A stretch of 64,000 nucleotides of DNA, from NCBI GenBank assembly GCA_020744425.1, contig JAGMUV010000014.1, positions 1,302,001 to 1,366,000 of the forward strand. Reading direction: 5' to 3'. Below the pieces are notes generated by a model that was not told where the DNA came from, made no database searches, and was given only the letters and a program-made list of their open reading frames with translations. The stretch is from Dactylonectria macrodidyma. Lineage: Eukaryota; Ascomycota; Sordariomycetes; Hypocreales; Nectriaceae. How positions within the stretch are numbered: position 1 is the first letter of the stretch; the number at the start of each line of letters is the position of its first letter. Both the position numbers and the translations under genes were made by a program. Below are positions 12,446 to 24,700 of the stretch, piece after piece.

Positions 12446-14781
12446 ATGAAGGTGCGTCATTGCCTCCACCGTTTGCTCCTTCCTCAGAGCCTTCACTTTG
12501 ACTGGCTTCGATTCCCAACTCCGATTCCCGCCTCCGGATCCCCGATCGGCTATGCTGCCTCCTTCCTCCTCATCTAGTTGGGCCTCGACGGCGCCTTCAG
12601 GTTTCCTTGGGTTCAGGCTGTAGCCTCGTGTCGAAAACTCAGGACTCTGGAAGATTCATCCGCACATCCATCTGCCTCCCGCATCGTCCTGCCTCACTAC
12701 CGCCGTCACTCCGCCGTCAGACCACCGTGCTAACAGTAATGCGCTTGTTCCAGGTCTTCTCTTGGAAACCGAAACCGGTCGACCCTGGAGTCTCCATCGC
12801 TCCTAAGACGCCTGTCGCCATTGTCCCGCCCAAGAAGGTTGGTTGCCTCCCGACTTTCGACTTCCCACTCGCCTCCACTTTGCGATGCCGAATGTCTTGC
12901 CTACCTACATTCATCCCCTGGCGTTTTTTCGCCACTTCCCCACCATGTTCCAGAATTGCCATACGCAACCGAATAATGTGCAGCTACTGATGCCAAGTCA
13001 ACTCTGCAGGTAATTAGAGCTCTCTACGATTATGAGGCGCAATCGACCCAGGAGCTCAGCTTTTCGAGGGGCGACTTCTTTCACGTTATCGGACGCGAAA
13101 ACGACACAGACTGGTACGAGGCATGCAACCCCGCCTTGCCTGATGCCCGAGGCCTCGTGCCCGTGACCTTCTTCCAAGCCCTTGGCCGAACCGAGCGAGA
13201 CAGCGGACAGTCCGACGACCACCCATCCCTGCCGACGAAGAACCCCGATCACGACTCCGGATACAGCGAGACCTCTGCCCTCCAGCCAGCCGCGCAGCCA
13301 GTCGCTGTGCAATCGCCTGTGCAACCAGCCATGGGCCATCGCGTCTCCAAGTCGAATGGAAAGTCGGGCGCGATGGTCTATGGAATTGTCATGTACGACT
13401 TCAACGCGGAACGAGCCGACGAACTCGAGGCCAAGGCCGGCGAGGCTATTATCGTTATTGCTCAGTCCAACCCCGAGTGGTTTGTCGCGAAGCCCATCGG
13501 ACGATTGGGCGGACCAGGACTTATCCCCGTCACATACGTGGAGATTCGAGATATGGCCAGTGACAAGGCGATTGAGAATCCCTCGGATGCTATCAAGAGA
13601 GCTGGCGTGCCCAAGGTCGAAGAGTGGAAGAAGATGGCCGCTGAGTACAAGAACAGTAGTATCACGCTGGGCAAGTTCGACAATGGTAGTGGCGGTAGTT
13701 CGCCCGGACAGCCCGGGCAACCTGTTGAGCAGGCTATGGAGCGCTTAAGCATCCAGCAGCATAGCCGGCAGGCTTCTCAGAGCGGTGTTGCAGCTGTAAG
13801 TTGATCGAGCCTCTGGAGAGTCAACCGGAAAGAGTATTGACGTAGGACGCACAGCAACAAGCAGGATACCCTAACCAAGCACGAACCTCCCAACAGGCTC
13901 AGCAAGCCCAGTTCGTTCCCAAGCCGTCAACGCAGCTCCTCGCACCTATACAAGCTCGGATACCCAGGTACTGCTTTGCCGAGGAGAAGTACTGGTTTGT
14001 TATCGAGGCTGCCCTGGATGATGGCCGACATTGGGAGCTCTCGCGGTACTACGAGGACTTTTATGATTTCCAGATTGCTCTCCTCACCGAGTTCCCTGCC
14101 GAGGCTGGTAACACCGGCACGCAGAAGCGCTCACTGCCTTACATGCCCGGACCCGTTAATTACGTTACGGATGCGATTACAGAAGGCAGACTGCATAACC
14201 TGGACGCCTACGTCAAGAATCTGCTGAACCAACCGCACTACATTGCACGGTGCAACCTGGTCAGACAGTTCTTTGCTCCTCGAGAAGGAGATTACGAGAT
14301 CGACCAAAATGGCAATGGCGATGAGTACCGCCTATCCCAGGGCTCCCAAATTTCGTCAACCGATTCTCCTGGCGGATCTCGAAATAACCTCAACGGGGGC
14401 TCGTACTCTGGGCTGTCAGCGGCTCCTTCGTACCAGAACGGAAACCCTGGCATGCCGCGACAGACGTCATCGCTTTCTCAACCGTCTCAGTCATCCCTTA
14501 CCCCGAGCATGCAACAGCATCCTCAGCAATCCCAATCTGCGATGAAGATCAAGATGTACTACAACGGAGATCTGATCGCCATTCGCGTGCCAACCGACAT
14601 TCAATTCCAACAACTCTACGATAAGATCCAAGACCGCCTCAAGGTTCCAGACGGTGACCAGCTGCAACTCTTCTACAAGGATGAGCCGACGGGTGACAAG
14701 CCCGGCTTGCTGAGCGACAATGACCTTGACTACGCCCTCCAACGAAACGAAAAGCTGCTTCTCTACGTCGAGATTGTTTGA
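12446..14781 (+). CDS. BEM1: Bem1/Scd2 polarity scaffold (SH3-SH3-PX-PB1)
   Basis: Proposed exons 12446-12451, 12754-12837, 13010-13795 and 13855-14781 encode 600 residues. The first exon would be only ATGAAG before a GTGCGT donor. An alternative start at 12739 (MRLFQVFSWKP) inside the unspliced second exon is possible. SH3-1 starts at VIRALYDYEAQSTQELSF (about 31-90). SH3-2 starts at VYGIVMYDFNAERADELEAK (about 152-210). The PX domain is about 320-445 (RYCFAEEKYWFVIEAAL, RYYEDFYDFQIALLTEFP). A Gln/Ser/Asn-rich linker follows, then a C-terminal PB1 (about 520-600, MKIKMYYNGDLIAIRVP, DGDQLQLFYKDEP). In the Cdc42 module, Bem1 holds Cdc24 through PB1 together with PAK and Cdc42 at growing tips. 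In filamentous fungi it also scaffolds NADPH oxidase (family knowledge). Confidence 0.93.
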
Positions 14782-16135
14782 GACAGCGCAATCGCAAGAG
14801 GCGCTGGTTTCGTTTCAGTTTCCGCCCCCTGACATCATGATTGGGTTGTGGTGAGCTGCTGTAGCACCAGAAATAGCATGACCCCGCAGTCGATGCCTGT
14901 TCCTTACGATCTCGAAACACCGCCCAGACGGATCACCACGCATACTGCCGTGCGTTTTGGCCTTTATCCGCGATTGGACCCAAAACTTAACGCGTCCGCC
15001 ATGGACGGCGTGCGCCTTTGTTCTTGCACACCCACCCTTTGGTGGACTATGACGAAACGTCGACAAGGGAGTTGATACCTCTTTGGTCCCTTTTTAGTAG
15101 CTGGATGATGCATGAATCATGATCTAGTGGATCAGACGTTCGTTGAGCCTTCGTCGGGAGTCTTTGGACCTCCCTCCCTTTCAATCTTCTTTTCTTCCTG
15201 TTCGAAATGTTGCCTTTGTGGCAATGCTTTGGGCCTGAACCGTTTTGGTTGCGATATCACATGGCTGAGCTCCGTACCTTTCTTCTTTTTCTTCTACTTT
15301 CTCAGCTAGGGTGGCTAGGGACTGGGCAGGGCGTTCTGGACGGAATCGATGGATTCACATTGCTGTCTTAGTTGTTTCCCCTTTTTTTGCTACTGCCTGT
15401 TACGGGAGTGTCTTTGGTTCTAAATATCCATGTTGTGATTGATCTTATGTTGGGGGGAAACGAGCCGATGATGGGATTCACGGAGATGGGGGAAAGAAGA
15501 TGATGACTACGTCTGGACGGTGACGGTAACGGCGACGCTGATGGAGCATGATCTGAGCCATACATGGAAGGGAGAGACGGCACGAGATGTGGGTATGGAG
15601 GGTGGGGAGGATGCTTGTCATTGCTGGGACGCATAAATGAATGATAGCAACATGTGTGATCATTTTGGATGGCCTCTTGTGACTTGCACTTTTTGCACAT
15701 GTTTCTTTTTTGGTCGCGACAAGATGTGCAAAGCATTTCGCAGTGTCTGGATGGTGTGCTTTTACCCATCCGAGTATAATTTCCCATCCCAAACTGTGTC
15801 GAGCCTCCAAGGGCCGACTGGGTAATGGTTGATGTCCAGGTCTATCTCCAGTCTAACCATCTAAATCCCGATTACAGGTAGCCCATCCTTCGTCTATTTC
15901 AGGCATCGTTCAGATTGCCCGTGTACCTCCAAGGACATATATCACATTAACAGTCGTGCGTAACATCGCCACCGTCTTACAAGAACGCCGAGGGAAAACA
16001 GAGCACATGCAAACAATAACCAAAACAAAGCAAGCGCCTAGCTCCTGTCAGGTTGACGTGTGGAAGTAGAGTAAGAGCCGCTCTGGCAACGTTTCTCAGG
16101 TATGCTAAGCAAATCGATTGCTTAAATCACCTTCA
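14782..16135. other. Convergent 3' flanks of BEM1 and the next minus-strand gene
   Basis: About 1.35 kb without a supportable gene. The T-rich stretches after 15160 fit a BEM1 3' UTR. Short minus-strand frames near 15370-15810 have no domain features. Confidence 0.5.
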
Positions 16136-17283
16136 TCACTCGAGCTTTTGCATTAGGGACCGTCGTACTTTCAGGTTGACGACGCCGCCGATGCCAAAAG
16201 CCGGGACAATGCGGCAGATACGAGCCAAGGCGCTGATAGTCCAATTACGGCAGACAATGTCAAATCGTTCGCGCATGGTGATGAGGTTGGCATGCGAGGA
16301 TGGGCGATTGTACAAGTCAAGGCCGAGCAGGTGCAGGGGGGTGGAGATGAACTGCACAGCGGCCGGAGCCATGAACTGGGCGGTGGAGGCGCCGGACATG
16401 TGGGCCTTGATCTGGTCGGAGAAGCGTGAGTCGAAGTAGGGGCCGAGAATGGGCGGCACGTTGAAGGATGCGAAGATAGTAAGGCAATCGCGGGCTGCGA
16501 AGAGAGCGTAGGCCGGCAAAGGCACGGGGCGGGGCACAGCGCCGGGAGGGCCGAAGAGGCGGACGAAGACCTGGTCCTTGTAGATGCCAATGCCGATGTT
16601 GGCGGCAGACGAGGCGGCGAACTTTGTGACTCCGGCAGTGGTGGATGAAGCCGGACGGTTGTTGATGGTGGAAAATGAGGTATCGACAGTGTTAGCCGTT
16701 AGGTAGGTAGATCCGTAGACAAGGAAGATGAGGGCGGTCGGTTTTGAGAATAGCAAGTGGTGCGGACGGGTGACGAGAGTTTTGATGGAGTTGCCGATAG
16801 AAGAGGCTAGGGATCTGCGGCCAGATGCATTTTCCATGACAGAACTAAGAAGAGGGGATGGAGAGTCAGCGGGAGTTCCATCTTGAATATTTTGAAGTTC
16901 AGGTTGGGATCGGTCTTGGCATTCGCGATGCTGAAACTGGTGTTGCTTCCATTTTTACTTTTTTTTCTCCAAAGTTTCGAAGCAAGGCCGGTGTCGGCGT
17001 CACAGCATTCGGGGCAATGACGCCGAGACACAAGACAAGGATCGACAGAGATCTGACTTTTTGGCAGAAAACGGACAGAAACTCACCGGTCAATCATGGC
17101 AATCAGCGGCGCGATCATGGCCGTTGCGCAAGCGGCGCTGACGGCATCGACGCCGAGGCGGAAGCCCAGCTTCTTGGTGTTCCAGGCGCTGCCGGATTTG
17201 AGGGCGGCGTTGCTGTTGCCAGAGGCCTGCAGGGCAAGAGACGCAGCTGCAGGTGACGACGGGGATGCGTCTGAGTTCTTCAT
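16136..17283 (-). CDS. Unrecognised fungal membrane protein
   Basis: Two exons, 17283-17087 and 16844-16136, with a rather long 242-nt intron (donor GTGAGT, acceptor TTCTTAG), give 301 residues. The join reads MIDRSVMENASGRRSL and preserves frame. The N-terminus is Ala/Ser-rich. Hydrophobic stretches lie at about 48-62 (VDAVSAACATAMIAPLIAMI), then LIFLVYGSTYLTANTV, the ALFAARDCLTIFASFNVPP region and a C-terminal ARICRIVPAFGIGGVV. The spacing and small-residue helices recall mitochondrial inner-membrane or carrier-like proteins, but no carrier signature (PxD/ExxK/R) is visible. I do not recognise the family. A mitochondrial location is only a guess. Shifting the start or using another donor would change only the first residues. 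Confidence 0.7.
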
Positions 17284-19249
17284 CGTGGCGGTGGCAGAAC
17301 AAGGATCGTCGGTGAGGGCGCGGTGAAGGTGAGGAATCGGGGGAATCTTCGTTTGGAAAACTCGGGGAGGACGAGGCGATTACGATATCGGTCAGGAACT
17401 TGAATCAGGGCGGCGAAGGCGGATGGGCTTTAGGATGGAAGACAGAGGCGGAGAGGAGGACGAGCGATGGAGGCATGGGCACTCTGCTGAAATGCAACAA
17501 GCTGGATCAGATGTTGGATTGCGTGTTGCTGCGTGTTGCGAGTTGCAGATTGCTCGATTATTCGACTTTATCCGTCCAGGCGAGCAGAGAAGAAGACGAG
17601 ATGGATGGATGGGAGAAAAAAAAGAACAAGCCGATGGTGCAAGAGCTGACACGGGGGAGCAGGGGCCGTGTTGGGTTGGACAAGGACAGGTTCAGGTCGA
17701 CAAGTGCTCCGTATAATCGCAAGGGAAGGAACGATGGGGATTTCGCAGATTCGCCAACAACGTGGGAAGCCAGTAATGCACCGTCGCTGGTTGGTTTGCG
17801 GCGACGATTATGGAGATAAGGCAGGAAGCCATGGGGGGGTCCGCGCGGTGACGATAGTGTCCCGTCTGGGGGTGGGTGAGCCTTATGACCTGCCCTGGAA
17901 CCAAGCGCTGAACCAAAAATTAGTGACGGCCTTGACTCTCGCCGAGATCGGGGCGGTGGCTTTCGGCAGGGAATCCCGTCAGGAACCAGTTGGGCAGCCG
18001 GCTGGGAGCGGGATAGCCTCCGAAGGGTGACATTACAGTGGGATTACAGTAGGCGTGGGGGGGGCGGGTTCACCGTGGGTTTCCTGTGCAGTGCCGACGT
18101 TTACAGTGGACTCTGGGGCATGTGGGCGGGCGGCTTGTCCCGGCCAAGTTTGATCTTCTTTAATTGATATTTGGATGTCGCATCTGTAGGAGCCTGTAGC
18201 ATGCTTCATGTATCCTCATAGACCTCTGGTTGTGGTCGTTGTCATGTAGGTAGTCTAAGTTACTTGACCATCGACTGCACTACTAACTGAGCTTCGGCCT
18301 GGGACATCTCTCGCCGAAGCAAGATACCGGCATATCACCCGTGCGCACCGAAGCATTCTGGCCAGCCCGCCGTCGCTAGCCTACACTTCCAAGCCTCTCT
18401 CCGAGTCTTGCATCATTCAGCTCCCCAGCGCAGTGTTTTTATTAGTCACTGCATTTCCGGTTCACCTAGATTCCTATGCGCCAGTGGCATTCTGCCCTAT
18501 TACCACCGTGAATCTGCCCCAAGTCCAACCCTCGCCGATACTAGCCGCACTTCGAGGGAACTCTTGGAGCCTACGATCGAGTTTGTGCTATGCCGTCTTC
18601 ACCAGCGCAAGTATTTGATGCAAGAAATCAGAAAAACACGACTAGTATTCTAGCTGCATTACGTGATTCCCTTCACGACCATGCATATCCCCTGTTAGGC
18701 TCATGTATGCCCTCTGCGGGAATCCACGGCTTTAGTTCTCGTACAAGGGCAGGCTCGCGTCGAGTCTAAGAGCTGATGGAGACAAGCTGTGCCGGCGGTG
18801 ATGCGGCTTAAGGAATGGGTCTTTTTGATGCCGACAGTCGTCAACTGCGAGTGATGAGTGAGTAAAAAGTAAGAAGTGCCCCTTTCGCTAGTGTCCGCCA
18901 ACTTCCACTGCCTACCTTACCTACACAGTACATAGATCAACGGACCGGGTGTACAAAGCCTATGCCCTGGGGAGGAGTCAGCACCGTAACCACCTGATTT
19001 CAGCGTAAAGTCATCAGGTTTTAAGACTGATTTATTTAGTCTAAGTATTGGGTCTGATAACAAAAACCAGGAACTAGTTCATGGAATGGCAAATATAGAA
19101 AGTGCAATTTCGGATTGTTCTTATACTAGATATCTACAGACTACTTTTAGGGTAAGATACTGTAAGGAGACAAATGTATCTCCTAGATCCTCGCTCCCTT
19201 TGTCAGACAACTGGTCTATCCAGGCTTGGCGGATCAGCATAACCCGATC
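17284..19249. other. Upstream region of the membrane-protein gene and 3' flank of YVC1
   Basis: About 2 kb with no supportable gene. Three copies of the motif TTACAGTRGG/A lie at 18033-18042, 18044-18053 and 18101-18110. The segment 19015-19180, next to the YVC1 stop codon, is AT-richer than its surroundings and fits the YVC1 3' UTR. Confidence 0.5.
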
Positions 19250-21752
19250 TTAGACGGACACAGTAGTGCTAGGCGTTGCGCTTGTGGCCTTCTCTTGCAT
19301 CGCCAGGACGACCGCTGTCAGCTGGTCAATCTTGCGGTTAAGCTCGGCGAGATGGACCTCCACATTAGACGGAGCATCCATATCATCCTCACGTCCTCTG
19401 TCCTCCCGACTGGCCAATCTTGGAGACAGCATGCCTCGACGACCAACATTGGACGTGGATCGTTTCTGGCTAATGCGGCGAGCGTTGCGGTTCCTTGTCG
19501 CGTCTGGACCCTTGAATCCAGCGAACTCGTCGGCAGCAGCACGGTTGCGGAACATCTCGTAAAGGCGGATGATGCCAACCAGGGGCCAGTGGGTGACCTT
19601 GAGGAGCATGATGCGGCCGGCCCGGAACCTCTCGTCAGCGGGGAATATCAGGCGCCAGGGTCGGAAGATGGCAAAGGCGAGCAAGTTGAAGGGCGGGTAG
19701 AAATGAGTCAGTCGATTGCTTGTCGATGCCTCAAGAACATAAACGCTGTACACATATAGGTACTCCTCCTTGGCATGTGTGATGATACGCGAGAAGCTGT
19801 TGGAGAGCATACCCGTCAGAGAGCCCATCAGCAGGAAGGTAGACAGCGTAATGAAGGCAATCATCAGGGGAGGTCCGAAGAAGGGGTCGATCTGGTGCAT
19901 GACCTCGAATCCGATGGGCGCGGAGCCGTAGAAGATCTTGGTCAAGATCCAGGCCATCTTCTTGAATGAGAATACGTCGCGGCCAATTAGCGAAAATGTG
20001 GTCAAGAAGCCGCAATACACGACTACGACAAGCACCATGTATTTGAAGAAGTCCTTGCCCATTTCCTTAAGACAGGGGATAAGGGTTCCCCAGTACGGAC
20101 TCAGGCTCAGGATTGAGAAAATGCGAGGGATCATGAAGAGCGCCTCGAGGGAGAGGATGTCGAAGGCGAGTTCACTAAGCTCGGGCTTGCCCTTAGTGAT
20201 ACCAATAATTCCTGAAGAAGGGTTAGCCCAGGACTGTTTTAGGATAGAAGTTCTGTTTACTCACTCAGTATGGCAAAGCAGAAGCCAATTGCGATCATGA
20301 TCATGTCGAAAAGGTTCCAAATATCGGTTGCGTAGAAGATGGAACCTGCATCTAGCCACTCGCTCAACTCATCATAGAAGAAGGCAGCGATCCAGCAAAA
20401 CAGGAAGACCTCGGGAACGGTAATACGGGTCTCATCGCGGACTATGAGTACGACGTAGTACAGGCACAAGAAGACAGAGAAGAAGAGTACCTCCCAGCTC
20501 TTGAGATACTTGGGAACGCGCAGACGGGAGAAAGGGTCAGCAGTGTGCGGGTTGTAGAAGCGAGGCTTCTTGGTGGAATGAACAGACAGGCTGTCCCAGA
20601 AGATAATGTCACCACTCCAAATGGCCGTGATGATCTTCTGAACGATGTGCTGGCTGAGGAAGCGCTTGGCGTTAGCAATGGCGGCGATCTCGAGAGCATT
20701 GAGGTTCTTGAAGGCCCCAGTAGGGTCAGTCTCATCCTCGTCGTCCTCGGATCCCATAGTCATAGTCAGTCGAGAGAGGGAGCTTAGCAACTGGGTGCGC
20801 TTTATGCTACTGCCGGCGGGGCCCGGCCCAGGACGGCGGTTGCCGGTGCCGTGGGAGCGGAAGTGGGAGAGAAGGGGAGAGGCTTCGCCTGCCTCCTCAT
20901 CAACATGGCTGTTGTGACCGTTTTGGCCGTTTTGGCCGTTTTGGCCGTTTTGGTTGTTTTGGTTGTTTTGGTCGCTTTGGTCGGCAGCATCCAAGTCGGG
21001 GATTTCGTAGAGACAGAAGTCGACTGCCTCGCGCTCAGAGAGGCGAGTGAGGAAACGCCAGGCGACGATCTCGCAAGCACCGGAACGAGCCTCGCCCAGG
21101 CCCTTGTCCCCCGAGTCTGCGGCATAGTGCCATTTGAGGGCTCTAGAGATGATGTGATTAGCGATTGACGAGGAGAGCAAGCAGAAGGCGAGAAAGCAAC
21201 ATGGTTGTGTGGTGTGGTGTCAGTGAGTAGCGTGTGGTGATTTAGGTGTTGCGTGGGTGGCGTTATATGCCCCGCATGGCGAAACCGGATGACATGAATT
21301 GGTAGGAAAGCAGAAGTACGACAATGGAGGGGTAAAACCAGGCAATTGAGCACAGGCAGGTAAGGTATAGGCATGCAAAACAAGCAATGACAAGCAATTA
21401 TCAATGATCTCGTCAGAACTTACAGCAAAGCATTGACAATGGCAGGGTTGGTGCAAGTCGACGCAAGGTGGTCCACCAAGACCCGCAGACAGTTCCCCGC
21501 AGCAGTGGTCCGCAGCTGCTCAAATGTGCTGGGCAACTCGATGGCATCGACAAAGTACCTATGAGCATCAGTCCCGTCTCCTAAGGATTTTCCATGGGCC
21601 ATGGCATTTCCAACTCACAGTGACAGCTTCTTGACCACCTGGCGGAACGGGTCGTCCGCCTCAATGTCGGGCAGGTCGAAGTCGTATCGGATGGGCACGG
21701 GGCTGCCTTCGCGTTCTGCCGGCACCGGCTTGGACTTGACGCGGATAGGCAT
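19250..21752 (-). CDS. YVC1: Vacuolar TRP-type cation channel Yvc1
   Basis: Four exons on the minus strand, 21752-21619, 21558-21424, 21142-20265 and 20211-19250, give 702 residues. The introns are 60, 281 and 53 nt. The joins read KKLSLYFVDAIELP, NALLALKWHYAADSG and CFAILRIIGITKGKPEL, all in frame and typical of fungal Yvc1. The N-terminal cytosolic part (about 1-300) contains a low-complexity Asn/Gln/Gly tract at about 144-168. Six transmembrane helices follow. The final part includes DILSLEALFMIPRIFSIL, a pore region near KIFYGSAPIGFEVM, and GSLTGMLSNSFSRIITHAKE after S6. A basic, Ser-rich tail with a coiled coil (LAELNRKIDQLTAVVLAMQ) ends the protein. Yvc1 releases vacuolar Ca2+ on hyperosmotic or mechanical stress (family knowledge). 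The middle intron is unusually long for this window and contains many short frames. Confidence 0.93.
20918..20980. repeat. 9-bp tandem repeat inside YVC1
   Basis: About seven units with a 9-base period (ccgttttgg on the plus strand, the last units diverged) sit in exon 3 of YVC1. They encode the Gln-Asn-Gly tripeptide tract in the cytosolic N-terminus. Because the unit is a multiple of three, length changes would keep the frame. Confidence 0.9.
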
Positions 21753-24700
21753 AATAGCAATACGAGATGGCCGTGGCCCAGCACGACGTCGAGAGCGGAG
21801 GAGAGAGGTTCGACGAAGGGCAATTGAGGGCCCGGATCCAAGAAAATGTCCCTGAGCGAGGGGAGACAGACAGGATGTTCAGGCACTGGAGGTAGAGGAG
21901 AAAGTCGAGTCGGAGAGCAGGACTCGTCCCACGATGCAAGAAATCGGGGAAAAGAGAGAAGGAGGAGGGGACAAAACAACCGGAGTCCGAAAGCCACGGC
22001 AGCCGCGCTGGTTTCTCGCCAATAATTTCCCCTGTCAAAAAGACCCTTGGCCTGTGCGTCGTGAACGCCAGCCTCCTCATCCCGTGCCTCTCATCCCCTA
22101 CCTAAGTCCCCTTCTTTCAAGGAAACCAGCCGTGGGGGCTTCACGATAGTCCCGGCGACAGCGGCTTTAGCGCCGCAATGATGCTCCAATTCAGCAACAA
22201 TCAGCCTAGCTACCTGGCAGCCTGCTTGCCGATGCCTGCCACCTGCTGAACTGCGGACGGGTCCAAGGGTTCATTCAAGGTCTGTAGTGGGGAAGCGGCC
22301 CTTGGCGCCACTGATCGGGCCCCTACCGTTTCGCATGCTGCAGACACATGGCGAATCATGTGCTTGTATGAAACCCCGGTCATCCTCAACCAGGTTAACG
22401 GTAAGACGAGGCCGTCAGCTGCTGCTTGTACAGAGTAGATGCACAAGGATAAGACAAAACCAACAAGATAAGGATAACGATACGAGCTGCACGTTGGAGT
22501 CAGACAAGCCATGTGACCTCGCCGATGAACAACGCCGTCAGGCTCATGTAAGTGAACTCTTCCTCAAGGTCAGAATCTGAACCAACGGCCTCTTATCGAA
22601 TTTCGACACCTGGCTCCATCAGCGACAACGTACGTTCACATCTCCATCATCTCCAAAATCGAAATGCATTACAAATACGTAGAGCACTATCTTGCTTAAA
22701 GGTCTGTTTTTTAAGAGTCGGCCTTGGTCACGTAAGGTTCATGCAAAACTCAACATGCAGGGCACTGTCTCCAGAGTTGTGTTCCGCATTTCACCTTGTC
22801 AGTCTCGAACAACTTCACATTTGACTCCTCTACTTCCTTCCATCGACCTCAACACGCATATGTTGATCTCAAAGTTCAATCTTTACAAGAAATTCCGCGT
22901 CTTAGGTCCCCCGTAACGTCCCTCGTGTCGTCTTTGCTTGTAAAGCAGCCATCCGCACAACAAACTGTCACTTGAAGGACTGTTGAGACTGTTTGAACTC
23001 TGCCCGCCCCCCATGTTGATAGCTGTGCAAGTCATTGCATCGGATCAACACCCGCTTGCCACCATCAGAGCATTCGCCCATCTCGCAGTGAGCGCTCTCC
23101 GATAAGGAGCCTGCCCTCAAAGGTATCCCTTAGGGAGCGTTATTATTTTTCTGTTAGAGGACTGCAGATGCCACCCGGATATAGCTCGTCGATCAAAAAG
23201 CTCATGGGTAATACCAAATATGGAGCAGCATTATCAATATTTTGGATTAAATATGCTCAAACGACAGTTACTTGGCCATCCGGACGGCTTTCGGTGCGCC
23301 TCTATCTCGCCGCAGGTCGTCAAGGTAGGCCAAGAAGCCGAGCTCTCCTACTCTCACTCTCCTGGAATGCGACCAGGTAATCTCGATGAAAACTCGCGTA
23401 ATAGAAACGAATGATCCGCTCCGACATTGTGGGAGCATGCACCGTTGACGGCCGATCATTCCGTTCTTGCCAACTCATGCGTCAACATTCTCAGCACTAC
23501 CTATCCAGTATCACGCCATTGTACCATAATGTCTTCGCTTGGAGCTTTACAGGCTAAGTAAAGAATTTTCGCGTTGAATTCATCTGGCCGGGAGATCTGA
23601 ATTGCGTTCGCGATGGCTGAGTAACCCTCTTCTATTTGAGTTGTGGTGCCAGCCTAAACTCGGGAACTCCATCAATGACCTTTTCTCGGGGACTTTCTGT
23701 CTTTTATCAACGTGTGCATTCGAACGCGCATTGCTACCCCGCATCCGCCTAGCCCAATAATATCTTCACGTGCTAGGGGGCTTAGAACATATTTGGTGCA
23801 TCATCTCGAGAAGTTCACCTCCTGGCACGAAGCTGTGGACGCGGCGAAAGGGGGTGACAATCAACGGTGGGCGCCGTAGCCCCTTACTCGAGCAAGAAAG
23901 AGCACGTTAGCCAAACTGAACTATGATATCGGGGGCCCTATAAGTCCACTCTGTCGATCAAGTCGGGTTATGGACCGAAAACAGGGTTTGCTTTCACGCC
24001 CAGTCTGGAGAGTTGGAAATATTGTCCTCACCTGCTCTCTTTCCGCGTCCCACCGCAAATGGACGTTCAACAGAGAATCTTTGACCCGATCATAATTTGT
24101 TCAATCATATAATGGCCAGTGTCCCCTGGTGATGGGATGAATTAGGCCTCTATGGTTAGCATGAATGGCGATGGACCCATCGTCCCCTGCCCAGGGATCT
24201 TCGCTAACCAGCTTTTCGAGGCAGGTAGCAAGTAACATTTCCGACGCGGGTCGTTTTCATTGACTTTATCGCTAAGTTTAAATATGTTACTAAGAATAGG
24301 AAATGTCTGTCTTGAAACCCAGCTGTATCATGTCTGTAAGTCCCGGGGGGAGGGGGAGGGGCTTTCCATCGAAGTGATTCACCTAAAACAAACACCTGCA
24401 TATCCACAACCCTACAATTCAACAACTCATTCATTAATACATCGTCATAATGAAGCGTAAGTTACCACAAGAAACGAACATGAAACTTACAGCAATATAT
24501 TAATCAACTATAATCATGGCTAGGTAGTAGACAACATGAACGTTCTCGTGCTATTGATCTGTCACCTACCCTACAATGATCAAATACTCTGTCATGCACA
24601 TAGTTCACAATGTCTTCACCAACATAGTCGTCTCATTACCAACAATTACATCAAAGCCACATCGCCTACCTCAGCAAATCGGAAACACGGCAACAGTCTA

